From positions 4,836,001-4,900,000 of the forward strand of contig NZ_CP157484.1 in assembly GCF_045348435.1 (NCBI RefSeq): a stretch of DNA of 64,000 bases. The letters are read 5' to 3'. The translations under genes were made by a program, and so were the position numbers. Of the stretch, positions 8,616 to 16,952 are shown one piece after another. Positions within the stretch are counted from its first letter, which is position 1, and each line of letters starts with the position of its first letter. A model generated the notes under the pieces. The model was not told the DNA's origin. It made no database searches and worked only from the letters and a program-made list of their open reading frames with translations. Source of the stretch: Alsobacter sp045348435. GTDB taxonomy: Bacteria; Pseudomonadota; Alphaproteobacteria; Rhizobiales; Beijerinckiaceae.

Positions 8616-9731
8616 TCAGTAGAGCGGGGCCAGCCGCGCCACCGGGATCGGCCCCAGATAGGCCTTGCCGTTGTCGAGCCGCAGCGGCAGCGTCACGCCC
8701 TTCAGCGCGCCGGTCGCGCCTGGCGGCGGGGCGGCGTCGACCGGGCGCTTGCCGCCGAGCACGCCGGCGATCAGCCCGCCGATGGCGGCCGTGCGGCTGC
8801 TCACGCCGAGCGACTGCAGCAGCTCGTCGAGCCCCGTCAGGGTCAGCTCGACCCGGCCCTGGGCCCGGTGCAGCTCGTCCAGCCCGAGGCTGCCATTGGC
8901 GTCGATGCGCTTTCCGCCCTTCAGCAATGCGAGGCTGGTGACCTGCAGCCGGCCGCCCGCATCGCGCCAGCGGTCGAGCTCGCGCTGGAAGCCGCCCGCG
9001 CCCAGCGGCTCGGCCTTCGTGACGGTGGCCAGCATCGTGGCGTCGGTCGGCTCGCCGCTGTTGAACAGCGCGTCGAGGGCCGGCAGCCGAACGCCGTTGA
9101 GGGTGGCGGCGACGTCATAGGCGTGGTCCTCGGCGGGCCTGTCGGGCGTGCGGCGCAGGTGCAGCTCGACTGCGCGCGCGCCGGTCTCGATCGCGCCGGC
9201 GTCGTTGTTGGCCACCAGCGTCGGGCCGCCCATCTCCACCGAGATGCGCTCCAGGCCGCTGCCCGGCTTGCCGATGACGCTGGCCCGCAGGCTCTCCCAC
9301 GCCATCGACAGCGCGCCGCCGGCGTCATCGCGCAGCTCGAGCGGGCCGTCCGCCTCCACGATCACGTGGGTGGGCGAATAAACCTGCGCCACGGCCAGCA
9401 CGCGGCCGATCTGGCCGGCCACGGCCCGGTTCTCGGCCCTGCCCTTGAAGCTCGGCTTGTCGCAGGAGACCTCGATCCGGAACGGGAAGCCGCCGATCCG
9501 GCGCGCCGGGCAGGTCCAGTCGCGGCCATGCGCCGCCTCGCGCTGCAGCCAAGCCTCGATCTCGCGATCGGTGCGCCATGACGCGAAGGCCCAGAACCCG
9601 CAGGCCGCCGCGCCCGCCGCCGCCAGCAGCGCCGCCGGTCCGAACAGCCGCAGCCGGGACGGCCGCGACCGCGACGGCGGGGCGCCCGAGGGACTCGCGG
9701 TCGCCGGGCGCCAGCGCTTGACCTGGTTCAT
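8616..9731 (-). CDS. DUF2125 family exported/membrane-anchored protein
   Basis: The 371-residue protein has one N-terminal transmembrane or signal segment (about residues 24-46), then a periplasmic domain with CPARRIGGFPFRIEVSC near residue 75, the characteristic GFPF.I...C motif of DUF2125. The function of the family is unknown; it is common in alphaproteobacteria. The ATG at 9731 is chosen for its good ribosome binding site (AAGGAGACGGAC) over an upstream in-frame start. It ends 4 bases from the convergent mtaB stop codon. Confidence 0.8.
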   Translation of the reverse strand: MNQVKRWRPATASPSGAPPSRSRPSRLRLFGPAALLAAAGAAACGFWAFASWRTDREIEAWLQREAAHGRDWTCPARRIGGFPFRIEVSCDKPSFKGRAENRAVAGQIGRVLAVAQVYSPTHVIVEADGPLELRDDAGGALSMAWESLRASVIGKPGSGLERISVEMGGPTLVANNDAGAIETGARAVELHLRRTPDRPAEDHAYDVAATLNGVRLPALDALFNSGEPTDATMLATVTKAEPLGAGGFQRELDRWRDAGGRLQVTSLALLKGGKRIDANGSLGLDELHRAQGRVELTLTGLDELLQSLGVSSRTAAIGGLIAGVLGGKRPVDAAPPPGATGALKGVTLPLRLDNGKAYLGPIPVARLAPLY

Positions 9732-9892
9732 GTCCGTCTCCTTCGCGCCCGCCGCGTCGTGGGATGCGGTCAAACGCCAACAGGCGGGTTCGTTCCGGCC
9801 CGCCGGGCCGAAACGCGTTTCGCCGAGTCGCAAGATGGTCTACCTGCTGGCCTCGACCCCGCCAACAGGATGCGAGCGAGAGCGCTGGACGG

Positions 9893-10438
9893 ATGACTGC
9901 GGAAACGGGCGATTTGTGGGTGTTCGGCTACGGGTCGCTCATGTGGCGCCCCGGCTTCGACTACGCCGAGCGCGTGATGGGCACGCTGCATGGCTATCAC
10001 AGGGCCTTGTGCATCTATTCGCACGTGCATCGCGGCACGCCGGACCGGCCCGGCCTGGTGCTGGGCCTCGACAGGGGCGGCGCCTGCCGCGGGGTCGCGT
10101 TCCGGGTGGAGGCGGCCGCCGCGGCCGAGACGCTCGCCTATCTGCGGGCGCGCGAGCAGGTCACCATGGTGTATCGCGAGACCACGCACCGCCTGCGGCT
10201 GGCGGACGGGCGCGCCGTGCAGGCCATCGCCTATACGGTGAACCGGGGGCACGCCCAATATGCGCCGCGCCTGCCCGAGCCCGACCTGCTCGCGCTCGTG
10301 CGGCAGGGAGTCGGCGTCTCGGGCCCCAATCCCGACTATGTGCGCAACACGCACGCGCACCTGCTGGAGCTCGGCATCCGGGACGCGACGCTGGAATGGC
10401 TGGCCGAGCGGCTCGCGCCGGAGACCAGCGCCGTGTGA
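9893..10438 (+). CDS. Gamma-glutamylcyclotransferase, ChaC-like
   Basis: Probable glutathione-specific gamma-glutamylcyclotransferase releasing 5-oxoproline. The 181-residue product has the ChaC signature WVFGYGSLMWRPGFDY (residues 7-22), a YHRALC segment, and the acidic motif YLRAREQVT that carries the catalytic Glu of the family. The frame stays open upstream, but the ATG at 9893 sits ten residues before the conserved FGYGSL strand, as in homologues. It stands alone, facing the next gene convergently. Confidence 0.85.
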   Translation: MTAETGDLWVFGYGSLMWRPGFDYAERVMGTLHGYHRALCIYSHVHRGTPDRPGLVLGLDRGGACRGVAFRVEAAAAAETLAYLRAREQVTMVYRETTHRLRLADGRAVQAIAYTVNRGHAQYAPRLPEPDLLALVRQGVGVSGPNPDYVRNTHAHLLELGIRDATLEWLAERLAPETSAV

Positions 10439-10469
10439 GCGCCGGCGTCGTTCCGCCGCAGGCCGGACC

Positions 10470-10892
10470 TCACGCCTGTGGCGGCCCGCCGAGATCGGAT
10501 GCGGCGACCGCCCGTGCGCACTCGTCCTCGGCCAGCAGGTGGAGATGCACCTCGTCGGCGTCCCTGAACGGCGCCAGCGCGGCGAGCGGAGCGTCGCCCG
10601 CCTCATGCGCGACCGCGCCGGTGACCCGCAACCCGCCGTCGGGCCCGCGCCGGACGGCGAGCGCCACCATGCCGGCGTAGTCCGGCGCAGACCCCGGCTC
10701 ATAGGCGGAGACCACATAACGGCGGCCGGACCGCCCGCGCCACGCATGGAAGCGCCGCGCCAGCGGCGTGTCCGCCCCGGCGCGCAGCGCCACATGGCGG
10801 GCCGCGGAGGGGCCGGGACGTTCCTGCGGCGGCTCTCCGGCGCGCGGCGAGATCGGGGGCTGCACGCCCGGGGGCTCGAGCTCGGTCACCAT
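10470..10892 (-). CDS. Hypothetical protein, probably SOS-regulated
   Basis: A 140-residue soluble protein without signal peptide or membrane segment. The first 30 residues are Pro-rich; the rest contains RRFHAWRGRSGRRYVVSAY and a DADEVHLHLLAED segment. I recognise no domain with a known function. The ATG at 10892 is preceded by GAGGATCCGAC, a good ribosome binding site. A GTTC-N7-GTTC motif reading toward this gene lies 18 bases upstream, overlapping where its promoter must be, so LexA repression and DNA-damage induction are inferred. Confidence 0.65.
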   Translation of the reverse strand: MVTELEPPGVQPPISPRAGEPPQERPGPSAARHVALRAGADTPLARRFHAWRGRSGRRYVVSAYEPGSAPDYAGMVALAVRRGPDGGLRVTGAVAHEAGDAPLAALAPFRDADEVHLHLLAEDECARAVAASDLGGPPQA

Positions 10893-10909
10893 GTCGGATC
10901 CTCGTTGAA

Positions 10910-10924
10910 GAACGAAAGTGGAAC
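10910..10924 (-). promoter_or_regulatory. Candidate LexA (SOS) box, GTTC-N7-GTTC
   Basis: On the minus strand the sequence reads GTTCCACTTTCGTTC, a perfect match to the direct-repeat GTTC-N7-GTTC operator known for alphaproteobacterial LexA. It lies 18 bp upstream of the ATG of the 140-residue gene and about 95 bp from the divergent MBL gene. Position and perfect half-sites support a real operator; no experiment or genome-wide background count is available here. Confidence 0.6.
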
Positions 10925-11018
10925 AAACCGCCTGTTCGTGTCAAGGCCCGTCGCGCGATCCGCAGAGGAACGCCGGGGCCGCCTTGCCGCCGGCGGACCG
11001 CCGACCATCTACAAGGCC

Positions 11019-12089
11019 ATGAACAGGCGAACCCTGATGACGATGGCGACGATTCCGGCGGCGGCCGCGGCCGCGATGGGCCTGATGGGCTTCAGGGCCC
11101 GGGCCAATCCCTATTACGCCGGCCCGCCGAGCGATCATTTCGACGGCGTGCGCTTCTTCAATCCGGGCGGGCCCAACACCAAGGGCCTCAAGGAGCTCAT
11201 CCGCTGGCGCCTGGGCGACGGCAAGGAGGACTGGCCGGCCGCCTTCCCGAGCCCGTTCCGCGACAAGCCCCCGGCGCGCGTCGAGGGCGCGGGCCTGCGC
11301 GTCGCCCTGATCGGCCATGCGAGCTTCCTGATCCAGACTGCGGGGCTGAACATCCTGGCCGACCCGGTGTGGTCGGAGCGCTGTTCGCCGGTCAGCTTCG
11401 CCGGCCCGCGCCGCGTCAACGCGCCGGGCGTGGCGTTCGACGACCTGCCGCCCATCGACGTCGTGATCGTCACCCACAACCACTACGACCATCTCGACGT
11501 GGAGACCCTGAAGCGCCTGTCGGCGCGCTTCTCGCCCCGCATCGTGACGCCTCTCGGCAACGACGCCGTGATGCGCGACGCCGGCGTCGTCGCCGACTAC
11601 GCCACGCTCGACTGGGGCCAGAACGTCCCCGTCGGCAACGGCGTGGTCCTGCACGCCGAGCAGGCGCTGCACTGGTCGGCGCGGGGCGTGCTAGACCGCC
11701 TGAAGGCGCTCTGGGCCGCCTTCGTGATTGAGGGACCCGCCGGGGCCGTCTACCATATCGGCGACACGGGCTTCGGCGACGGGGCGCATTTCGCGCGGGT
11801 GCGCGAGAAGCACGGGCCGCCGCGCCTGGCGGTGCTGCCGATCGGCGCCTATGAGCCGCGCTGGTTCATGCGCGACCAGCACATGAACCCCGACGACGCC
11901 GTGAGGGCGCTGCTCGCCTGCGGGGCCGAGCATGCGGTGGGCCACCACTGGGGCACCTTCAAGCTCACCGACGAGGGGATCGAGCGTCCGCCCGCGGCGC
12001 TGGCGGAGGCGCTGGCGCTTCACGGGGTGGCCCCGGAGCGGTTCCGGGCGCTGCGTCCGGGCGAGGTCTGGGAGACCGCGGCGGCGTGA
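11019..12089 (+). CDS. MBL-fold hydrolase, NAPE-PLD/UlaG-like
   Basis: A 356-residue metallo-beta-lactamase-fold protein with metal motif THNHYDHLD near residue 150 and later ligands in GDTGFGDG and VGHHWGTF. The pattern matches the RomA/NAPE-PLD-like branch (LIGHASFLIQ, DPVWSERCSP). An N-terminal RRTLMTMATI segment followed by a hydrophobic Ala-rich stretch suggests export (signal peptide, perhaps Tat-like with a single RR pair). Substrate unknown; homologues are annotated as outer-membrane-related or phosphodiesterase proteins. The ATG at 11019 is chosen to start at the signal sequence. Confidence 0.8.
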   Translation: MNRRTLMTMATIPAAAAAAMGLMGFRARANPYYAGPPSDHFDGVRFFNPGGPNTKGLKELIRWRLGDGKEDWPAAFPSPFRDKPPARVEGAGLRVALIGHASFLIQTAGLNILADPVWSERCSPVSFAGPRRVNAPGVAFDDLPPIDVVIVTHNHYDHLDVETLKRLSARFSPRIVTPLGNDAVMRDAGVVADYATLDWGQNVPVGNGVVLHAEQALHWSARGVLDRLKALWAAFVIEGPAGAVYHIGDTGFGDGAHFARVREKHGPPRLAVLPIGAYEPRWFMRDQHMNPDDAVRALLACGAEHAVGHHWGTFKLTDEGIERPPAALAEALALHGVAPERFRALRPGEVWETAAA

Positions 12090-12134
12090 GCCGGCCTGAT
12101 GCGCAAGGTGTTGAAACGGCGGCCGGAATACGAA

Positions 12135-12189
12135 TTGACTTGCGGCCGGAAAGATCCCCCGCTACCCGTTTCGTTCTGTTCTCCGAACA
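12135..12189 (+). promoter_or_regulatory. Candidate promoter and small palindrome upstream of metX
   Basis: TTGACT at 12135-12140 fits a -35 element, but the best -10-like sequence (GCTACC, 12161-12166) gives an over-long 20-bp spacer. Further down, TGTTC (12177-12181) and GAACA (12185-12189) form a short inverted repeat just before the metX start, which has no clear Shine-Dalgarno. A SAM-II riboswitch was looked for and not supported. Confidence 0.3.
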
Positions 12190-12210
12190 ATACGGACTGA
12201 CAGCGGAACG

Positions 12211-13422
12211 ATGCCACGCACCCTCGGGACGCACGCGACGCCATCCCCCGCCCCCAACGAGGCCGATGAACCCTCGAGCCTCGTGGCGCGCTTCGGCGCG
12301 GACCAGCCGCTCCATCTCGACTGCGGCGTCGCGCTCTCGCCGCTCACGATCGCCTACCAGACCTACGGGACCCTGAACGCCGACAAGTCCAACGCGGTGC
12401 TGATCTGCCACGCCCTGACGGGCGACCAGCACGTCGCCAGCGTGCATCCGCTGACCGGCAAGAACGGCTGGTGGGAGACCATGATCGGCCCCGGCAAGCC
12501 GATCGACACCAACCGCTTCTTCGTCATCTGCTCGAACGTGGTGGGCGGCTGCATGGGCAGCACCGGCCCGGCCTCGCGCGCGCCGGTCGACGACCGCCCC
12601 TACGCGCTGGATTTCCCGGTCGTGACCATCCGCGACATGGTCCGCGCCCAGGCGATGCTGGTCGACCATCTGGGCGTCGACACGCTGTTTTGCGTGGCGG
12701 GCGGCTCCATGGGCGGCATGCAGGTGCTGCAATGGGCCGCGAGCTTCCCGCAGCGGGTGTTCTGCGCCCTGCCGATCGCCACCGCGGCCAAGCATTCGGC
12801 CCAGAACATCGCCTTCCACGAAGTGGGGCGCCAGGCCATCATGGCCGACCCCGACTGGAAGGCCGGCCGCTACCTGCAGGACGGCGCGCGGCCCGAGAAG
12901 GGGCTGGCGGTCGCCCGCATGGCGGCGCACATCACCTATCTGTCGGAGCCCGCCCTGCACCGGAAATTCGGCCGCAAGCTGCAGGATCGCGCCGCCCCGA
13001 CCTTTTCGTTCGACGCCGATTTCGAGATCGAGAGCTATCTGCGCTACCAGGGCCGCTCCTTCGTCGAACGCTTCGACGCCAACAGCTACCTCTACCTCAC
13101 CCGCGCGATGGACTATTTCGACCTCGCCGCCGACTATGACGGCCGGCTGGCCCAGGCCTTCCGGGGCTCCAAGACGAAGTTCTGTGTCGTCTCCTTCACG
13201 TCCGACTGGCTGTTTCCCACCTCGGATTCGCGCGCCGTCGTGCATGCGCTGAACGCCTCCGGGGCCTCGGTGTCCTTCGTCGAGATCGAGACCGACAAGG
13301 GCCACGACGCCTTCCTGCTCGACCTGCCGGAGCTATTCGCCACGACGCGCGGCTTCATCGATTCGGCCGCTCGCGCCCGCGGGCTTCCCGGCCCCGACGG
13401 CGCCGGAGCCCGGCATGGCTGA
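12211..13422 (+). CDS. metX: Homoserine O-acetyltransferase MetX
   Basis: Acylates homoserine in methionine synthesis (acetyl or succinyl donor not decidable by eye). The 403-residue alpha/beta-hydrolase-fold protein has nucleophile elbow GGSMGGMQ near residue 167, the acyl-pocket motif VVGGCMGSTGP, catalytic Asp in SDWLFPT and catalytic His in DKGHDAFL. It overlaps metW by 8 bases, the conserved metX-metW operon. The start codon at 12211 adds a ~20-residue leader before the conserved AR.F...QPL strand. Confidence 0.95.
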   Translation: MPRTLGTHATPSPAPNEADEPSSLVARFGADQPLHLDCGVALSPLTIAYQTYGTLNADKSNAVLICHALTGDQHVASVHPLTGKNGWWETMIGPGKPIDTNRFFVICSNVVGGCMGSTGPASRAPVDDRPYALDFPVVTIRDMVRAQAMLVDHLGVDTLFCVAGGSMGGMQVLQWAASFPQRVFCALPIATAAKHSAQNIAFHEVGRQAIMADPDWKAGRYLQDGARPEKGLAVARMAAHITYLSEPALHRKFGRKLQDRAAPTFSFDADFEIESYLRYQGRSFVERFDANSYLYLTRAMDYFDLAADYDGRLAQAFRGSKTKFCVVSFTSDWLFPTSDSRAVVHALNASGASVSFVEIETDKGHDAFLLDLPELFATTRGFIDSAARARGLPGPDGAGARHG

Positions 13423-14053
13423 CATCCAGTTCCCGACGGGGGCGTCCGCCACCCGCATCGACCTGCTGCTCGTCGCCGGCATGGTGGAGCCCGGCTCCCG
13501 CGTGCTCGACGTCGGCTGCGGCGACGGCACGCTCCTGCGCATGCTGCAGGACGGCCGCGACGTCGACGCCCGCGGCATCGAGCTGTCGCAGAAGGGCGTC
13601 AACGAATGCGTGGCGCGCGGCCTGTCGGTGATCCAGGGCGACGCCGACACCGACCTCGCCGACTACCCCGACGACAGCTTCGACTATGTGATCCTGTCGC
13701 AGACCATCCAGGCGACCCGCCGGCCCAAGGTGGTGCTGGAGCACATGCTGCGCATCGGGCGGCGCGCCATCGTGTCCTTCCCGAATTTCGGCCACTGGAA
13801 GATCCGGGCCAAGCTGGCGCTCAGCGGCCGCATGCCGGTCACCGAGAACCTGCCGGTGTCATGGCACGAGACGCCCAACATCCATTTCTGCACGATCCGC
13901 GACTTCATCGCGCTGGTGGACGAGATCGGGGCCCAGATCGAAAAGGGCGTGGCGCTGGACGCCGGCGGCAACCAGGTGCGTTTCACCATGCCCTGGTGGG
14001 TGTGGAACCTCTTCGGCGAACAGGCCGTGCTGGTGCTCACCCGCGGGCGTTAG
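13415..14053 (+). CDS. metW: Methionine biosynthesis protein MetW
   Basis: A 212-residue SAM-methyltransferase-fold protein with VLDVGCGDGTLLRML near residue 32 and a C-terminal WWVWNLFGEQAV segment typical of MetW. It is genetically required with MetX for homoserine acylation in several proteobacteria; a methyl transfer reaction has not been assigned. It overlaps the metX 3' end, so coupled translation is likely. A stem-loop lies 15 bases after its stop codon. Confidence 0.93.
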   Translation: MADIQFPTGASATRIDLLLVAGMVEPGSRVLDVGCGDGTLLRMLQDGRDVDARGIELSQKGVNECVARGLSVIQGDADTDLADYPDDSFDYVILSQTIQATRRPKVVLEHMLRIGRRAIVSFPNFGHWKIRAKLALSGRMPVTENLPVSWHETPNIHFCTIRDFIALVDEIGAQIEKGVALDAGGNQVRFTMPWWVWNLFGEQAVLVLTRGR

Positions 14054-14068
14054 ACGAGCCTCGCGGCT

Positions 14069-14088
14069 GGCGGAACCCCGGTTCCGCC
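14069..14088. terminator. Stem-loop between convergent metW and the alpha/beta hydrolase gene
   Basis: GGCGGAAC (14069-14076) and GTTCCGCC (14081-14088) form an 8-bp stem with a CCCG tetraloop. It lies between two convergent stop codons, consistent with a bidirectional terminator, although there is no U-run. Confidence 0.55.
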
Positions 14089-14103
14089 CATGGCGGAATG
14101 ATC

Positions 14104-14973
14104 TCAGAGCCCGAGCGTCCTCACGAACGGGTTGACGTGTTCGGACCAGAGTCGGCCGCCCCGGCGCATCAGGTTGTGGCCGTCGGGGTCAGGCACGGGC
14201 CCGGTCATGACGAATCGGACGCGACCGCCCGCCTCCGCAAAGCGCTTGCTCCAGAGCGCGGGGGCTTCGGCGCCCCAATACTGGTCGTTCACGGCGTAGA
14301 GCCACAGCGACGGCCCATGCGAGCTTCGCCCCGCCGCGGCGAAGGCCTGGGCGACGTCCTCGACCCCGCAGCTTTGGCCTGGATGCCGCACGGGGTCGCC
14401 GCCCGTCCCGCCCGAGAAATTGACGACCCCGATCACTCCGGGCGGATTGCGGCCGCCGAGCACGACGCTGGCGAGGCCTCCCACGGACTGGCCGACGAGG
14501 AGGATGCGGTCCCGCCGGGCCCAGCCTTGCGCGCGCACCCAGGCGAGCGCTTCCTCCACGGCGTCCGCGGCCGTGTTGGCGGCCCGCATGGCGTGGGGCG
14601 CGCCCAGGCAGCGGCCCTGCTCGTCCCACCGGGCGCCGCTCGATTCGCGGTCCGGCCCGCCCGTCGCGCCGTAGCCGGGCCGGATGGGCGCGACGACGGC
14701 GAAGCCCTTGCCGAGCCAGTAGCCGGCGTGTCCGAGCGGAATCGGGTTGCGAAGGGCCGCCCGGCCTTCGGCCTTCGTGGCGCGCCCGTGGGAGAAGATC
14801 ACGACCGGACGCTGGCCGCCGCCCGGCGGCAGGAAGAGCTGGGCCTGCATGGACCCGATCTGGACGAGCTGCGGGGTGGGATCCTCGGCTCTCGCGGGGC
14901 GGACCGCGAGAGCGGCGAGCGCGAACAACGCGGCGACGAGCGCGAAGCGGCGGGCGACGAGATAGCGGGCCAT
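14104..14973 (-). CDS. Exported alpha/beta hydrolase (dienelactone-hydrolase-like)
   Basis: A 289-residue protein with an N-terminal signal peptide (hydrophobic Ala/Leu core, cleavage near PARAEDP), then an alpha/beta hydrolase fold. VIFSHGRAT supplies the oxyanion strand, LLVGQSVGGLAS (near residue 148) the nucleophile elbow with Ser, and a C-terminal DGHNLM the catalytic His. Substrate unknown. The ATG at 14973 is preferred over a TTG nine codons upstream because it directly precedes the basic n-region. xerD lies upstream on the same strand. Confidence 0.78.
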   Translation of the reverse strand: MARYLVARRFALVAALFALAALAVRPARAEDPTPQLVQIGSMQAQLFLPPGGGQRPVVIFSHGRATKAEGRAALRNPIPLGHAGYWLGKGFAVVAPIRPGYGATGGPDRESSGARWDEQGRCLGAPHAMRAANTAADAVEEALAWVRAQGWARRDRILLVGQSVGGLASVVLGGRNPPGVIGVVNFSGGTGGDPVRHPGQSCGVEDVAQAFAAAGRSSHGPSLWLYAVNDQYWGAEAPALWSKRFAEAGGRVRFVMTGPVPDPDGHNLMRRGGRLWSEHVNPFVRTLGL

Positions 14974-15040
14974 GGGATGTTCCGGCGAGGCGATCCTCAA
15001 GCTTCGCCGCGCCCCTGGCGGGCCGCAAGCAACCGCAGGT

Positions 15041-16069
15041 TTAGTCGTCCGCCAAGGGATGAAGATCCCTCACAAGCGATTTCAGCCGCTCGTCGATCAC
15101 GTGAGTGTAGATCTGCGTGGTCGAGATGTCGGCGTGGCCGAGCAGCTGCTGGACGACGCGAAGGTCGGCGCCGTTGTGCAGCAGGTGGCTCGCGAAGGCG
15201 TGGCGCAGCACATGCGGGCTGACCGCGTCGGCCGAGAGCCCGGCCGCCGCCGCGCAGGCCTTGAGGTCGCGCGCGAAAGCCTGCCGGGTCAGGTGGCCGC
15301 TCTCGCTGTCGGCTGGAAACAGCCAGGCGTTCGGGGCGCCCAGGGCGCGGTCGCGCGAGCGGGCCTCATCGCGCAGGGCGACATAGCGGGCGAGGCTCGC
15401 CTTGGCGCGGTCGTTCAGCGGCACGAGCCGTTCCTTCCCGCCCTTGCCGCGCACCGTGATGATCGGCTCGCGCACGCGCGCGGCGCTCGCCGGCAGCGCC
15501 ACGAGTTCGCTGACGCGCAGGCCCGTGCCGTAGAGCGCCTCCAGCAGCGCCGACAGGCGCGCCGCCCGGATGCGCTCGCCCATGGGCCGCCCGGCGTCGT
15601 CGACGCCCTCCGCGGCCACGGCCAGCAGGCGGTCGACGTCGTCGATGCTCATCACCTTGGGCAAGGGCCGGCCCCGCTTGGGGCCCGCCAGCGCCACCGT
15701 GGGATCGTCCGTCCGGTAGGTCTCGCCATAGAGGAACTTGTGCAGCTGCTTGACGGCCGAGAGCCGCCGCGCCGCCGACGACGCCTTCAGCCCTCGGGCG
15801 GCGAGATCGTCCAGATAGGCCCGGATGGCTTCCGTGGAGGCGTCGAGCGGCCCCTGGCCTTCGCTCGCCAGGAATCCGGCGTAGTCCTCCAGGTCGCGCC
15901 GGTAGGCGTCGAGCGTGTTGCGCGCCGCGCCGCGCTCGGCCGCCATCATGGACAGAAACGATTCGACGGGCGATTCGCCGATTCCGGCCGGCTTCGCCGC
16001 CGCCGCGCGGGGCGACCGCCGGGGCGCGGCGGGCTGCGACCGCGGGCGTCGGGCGCCTGCGGGCTTCAT
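15041..16069 (-). CDS. xerD: Site-specific tyrosine recombinase XerD
   Basis: Resolves chromosome dimers at dif together with XerC. The 342-residue protein has a Pro/Ala/Arg-rich N-terminal extension of ~35 residues, a SAM-like core-binding domain, and the catalytic domain. That domain carries the Arg in GTGLRVSELVAL, Lys in GKGGKERLVPL, the HVLRHAFASHLL box, the LLGHADISTTQIYTHV box, and the Tyr nucleophile in the last motif. The upstream small membrane-protein gene overlaps its start by four bases (ATGA). It is a housekeeping Xer protein, not an island integrase. Confidence 0.93.
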   Translation of the reverse strand: MKPAGARRPRSQPAAPRRSPRAAAAKPAGIGESPVESFLSMMAAERGAARNTLDAYRRDLEDYAGFLASEGQGPLDASTEAIRAYLDDLAARGLKASSAARRLSAVKQLHKFLYGETYRTDDPTVALAGPKRGRPLPKVMSIDDVDRLLAVAAEGVDDAGRPMGERIRAARLSALLEALYGTGLRVSELVALPASAARVREPIITVRGKGGKERLVPLNDRAKASLARYVALRDEARSRDRALGAPNAWLFPADSESGHLTRQAFARDLKACAAAAGLSADAVSPHVLRHAFASHLLHNGADLRVVQQLLGHADISTTQIYTHVIDERLKSLVRDLHPLADD

Positions 16070-16209
16070 CGGGGCAGCTTGGAGGCCGGGATCGTCACCG
16101 TGATCTCCCGCTGCTCCGGCTCATACAGGGTCGCGAGGGCCAGCATGCCCCCATAGACGCATCCGGCCAGGATAGCGCAAATCAGCAGGAAACGGAGGAT
16201 GACGGGCAC
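16066..16209 (-). CDS. Small single-pass membrane protein upstream of xerD
   Basis: A 47-residue peptide with one transmembrane helix (ILRFLLICAILAGCVYGGML) and a short C-terminal tail REITVTIPASKLP. Small proteins of this form occur between aroK and xerD in other Rhizobiales. It overlaps the xerD start by four bases, suggesting coupling. The GTG at 16209 is one candidate start; a TTG at 16263 would add an 18-residue basic leader. Function unknown. Confidence 0.6.
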   Translation of the reverse strand: MPVILRFLLICAILAGCVYGGMLALATLYEPEQREITVTIPASKLPR

Positions 16210-16331
16210 GGTGGGCTCATCGTGGCGATGTCTCTTTCGACCACGCCCTCTGGTTGAACGCAAGGGGCGTGAAATGCCGGTGCGGTCCGTGCTAGAGGAA
16301 GCCGGGAGAGCCAGCCGGCTGGGGAACTGAG

Positions 16332-16952
16332 TTGAGCGTCGTCGCCGAATCCATGGGCATCACTGCAGCGAGCGGCGCCGCCATGGGCCCATCGCCCGTC
16401 GAGACCATCCGCAGCGGGCTGGCCGGCCGGTCGATCGTGCTCGTGGGCATGATGGGCGCCGGCAAAAGCTCGGTCGGGCGCCGTCTCGCCACCCGCCTGC
16501 AGCTGCCCTTCTCGGACGCCGACGTCGAGATCGAGAAGGCCGCCGGCATGACCATCCCGGAGATCTTCGCCAGCCGCGGCGAGGCGGAGTTCCGCGACGG
16601 CGAGCGCCGCGTCATCGCCCGGCTGCTGGCGGAGGGGGCCAAGGTCCTGGCCACCGGCGGCGGCGCCTATATGAGCCAGGAGACCCGCGACCGCGTGGCG
16701 CGCTCGGGGATCTCGGTCTGGCTCAAGGCGGATTTCGACGTGCTGATGCGACGCGTGCGCAAGCGGTCCAACCGGCCGCTGCTGAAGAACCCGGATCCGG
16801 AGCAGACGCTGAAGCGCCTCATGGACGACCGCTATCCCACTTACGCGCTGGCCGACCTCACCGTCCTGTCGCGCGACGTCCCGCACGAGGTGGTGGTCAA
16901 CGAGATCATCCAGGAGCTCGCCGAGCGCCTCGGCCAGGAGGCGTCGGCATGA
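16332..16952 (+). CDS. aroK: Shikimate kinase
   Basis: Phosphorylates shikimate at the 3-OH in the chorismate pathway. The 206-residue product has the P-loop GMMGAGKSSVGRRLA near residue 40, the shikimate-binding DADVEIE and EAEFRDGE segments, and the GGGAYM loop. The start is uncertain: TTG at 16332 is preceded by GGGGAACTGAG, while ATG at 16353 lacks a ribosome binding site. Its stop overlaps the aroB start by four bases (ATGA). Confidence 0.93.
   Translation: MSVVAESMGITAASGAAMGPSPVETIRSGLAGRSIVLVGMMGAGKSSVGRRLATRLQLPFSDADVEIEKAAGMTIPEIFASRGEAEFRDGERRVIARLLAEGAKVLATGGGAYMSQETRDRVARSGISVWLKADFDVLMRRVRKRSNRPLLKNPDPEQTLKRLMDDRYPTYALADLTVLSRDVPHEVVVNEIIQELAERLGQEASA

Noticed and set aside
12090..12210. 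Possible SAM-II riboswitch upstream of metX
   Set aside because: A CTTGC-GGCC stretch and a GCTA sequence are in roughly the right places, but the conserved GTGATTT, AAAC and GCTAAA elements are missing. Promoter elements explain the sequence as well.
15041..16069. xerD considered as an integrase of a mobile element
   Set aside because: It is a full-length housekeeping XerD next to aroK with its usual small neighbour; no element boundaries surround it.
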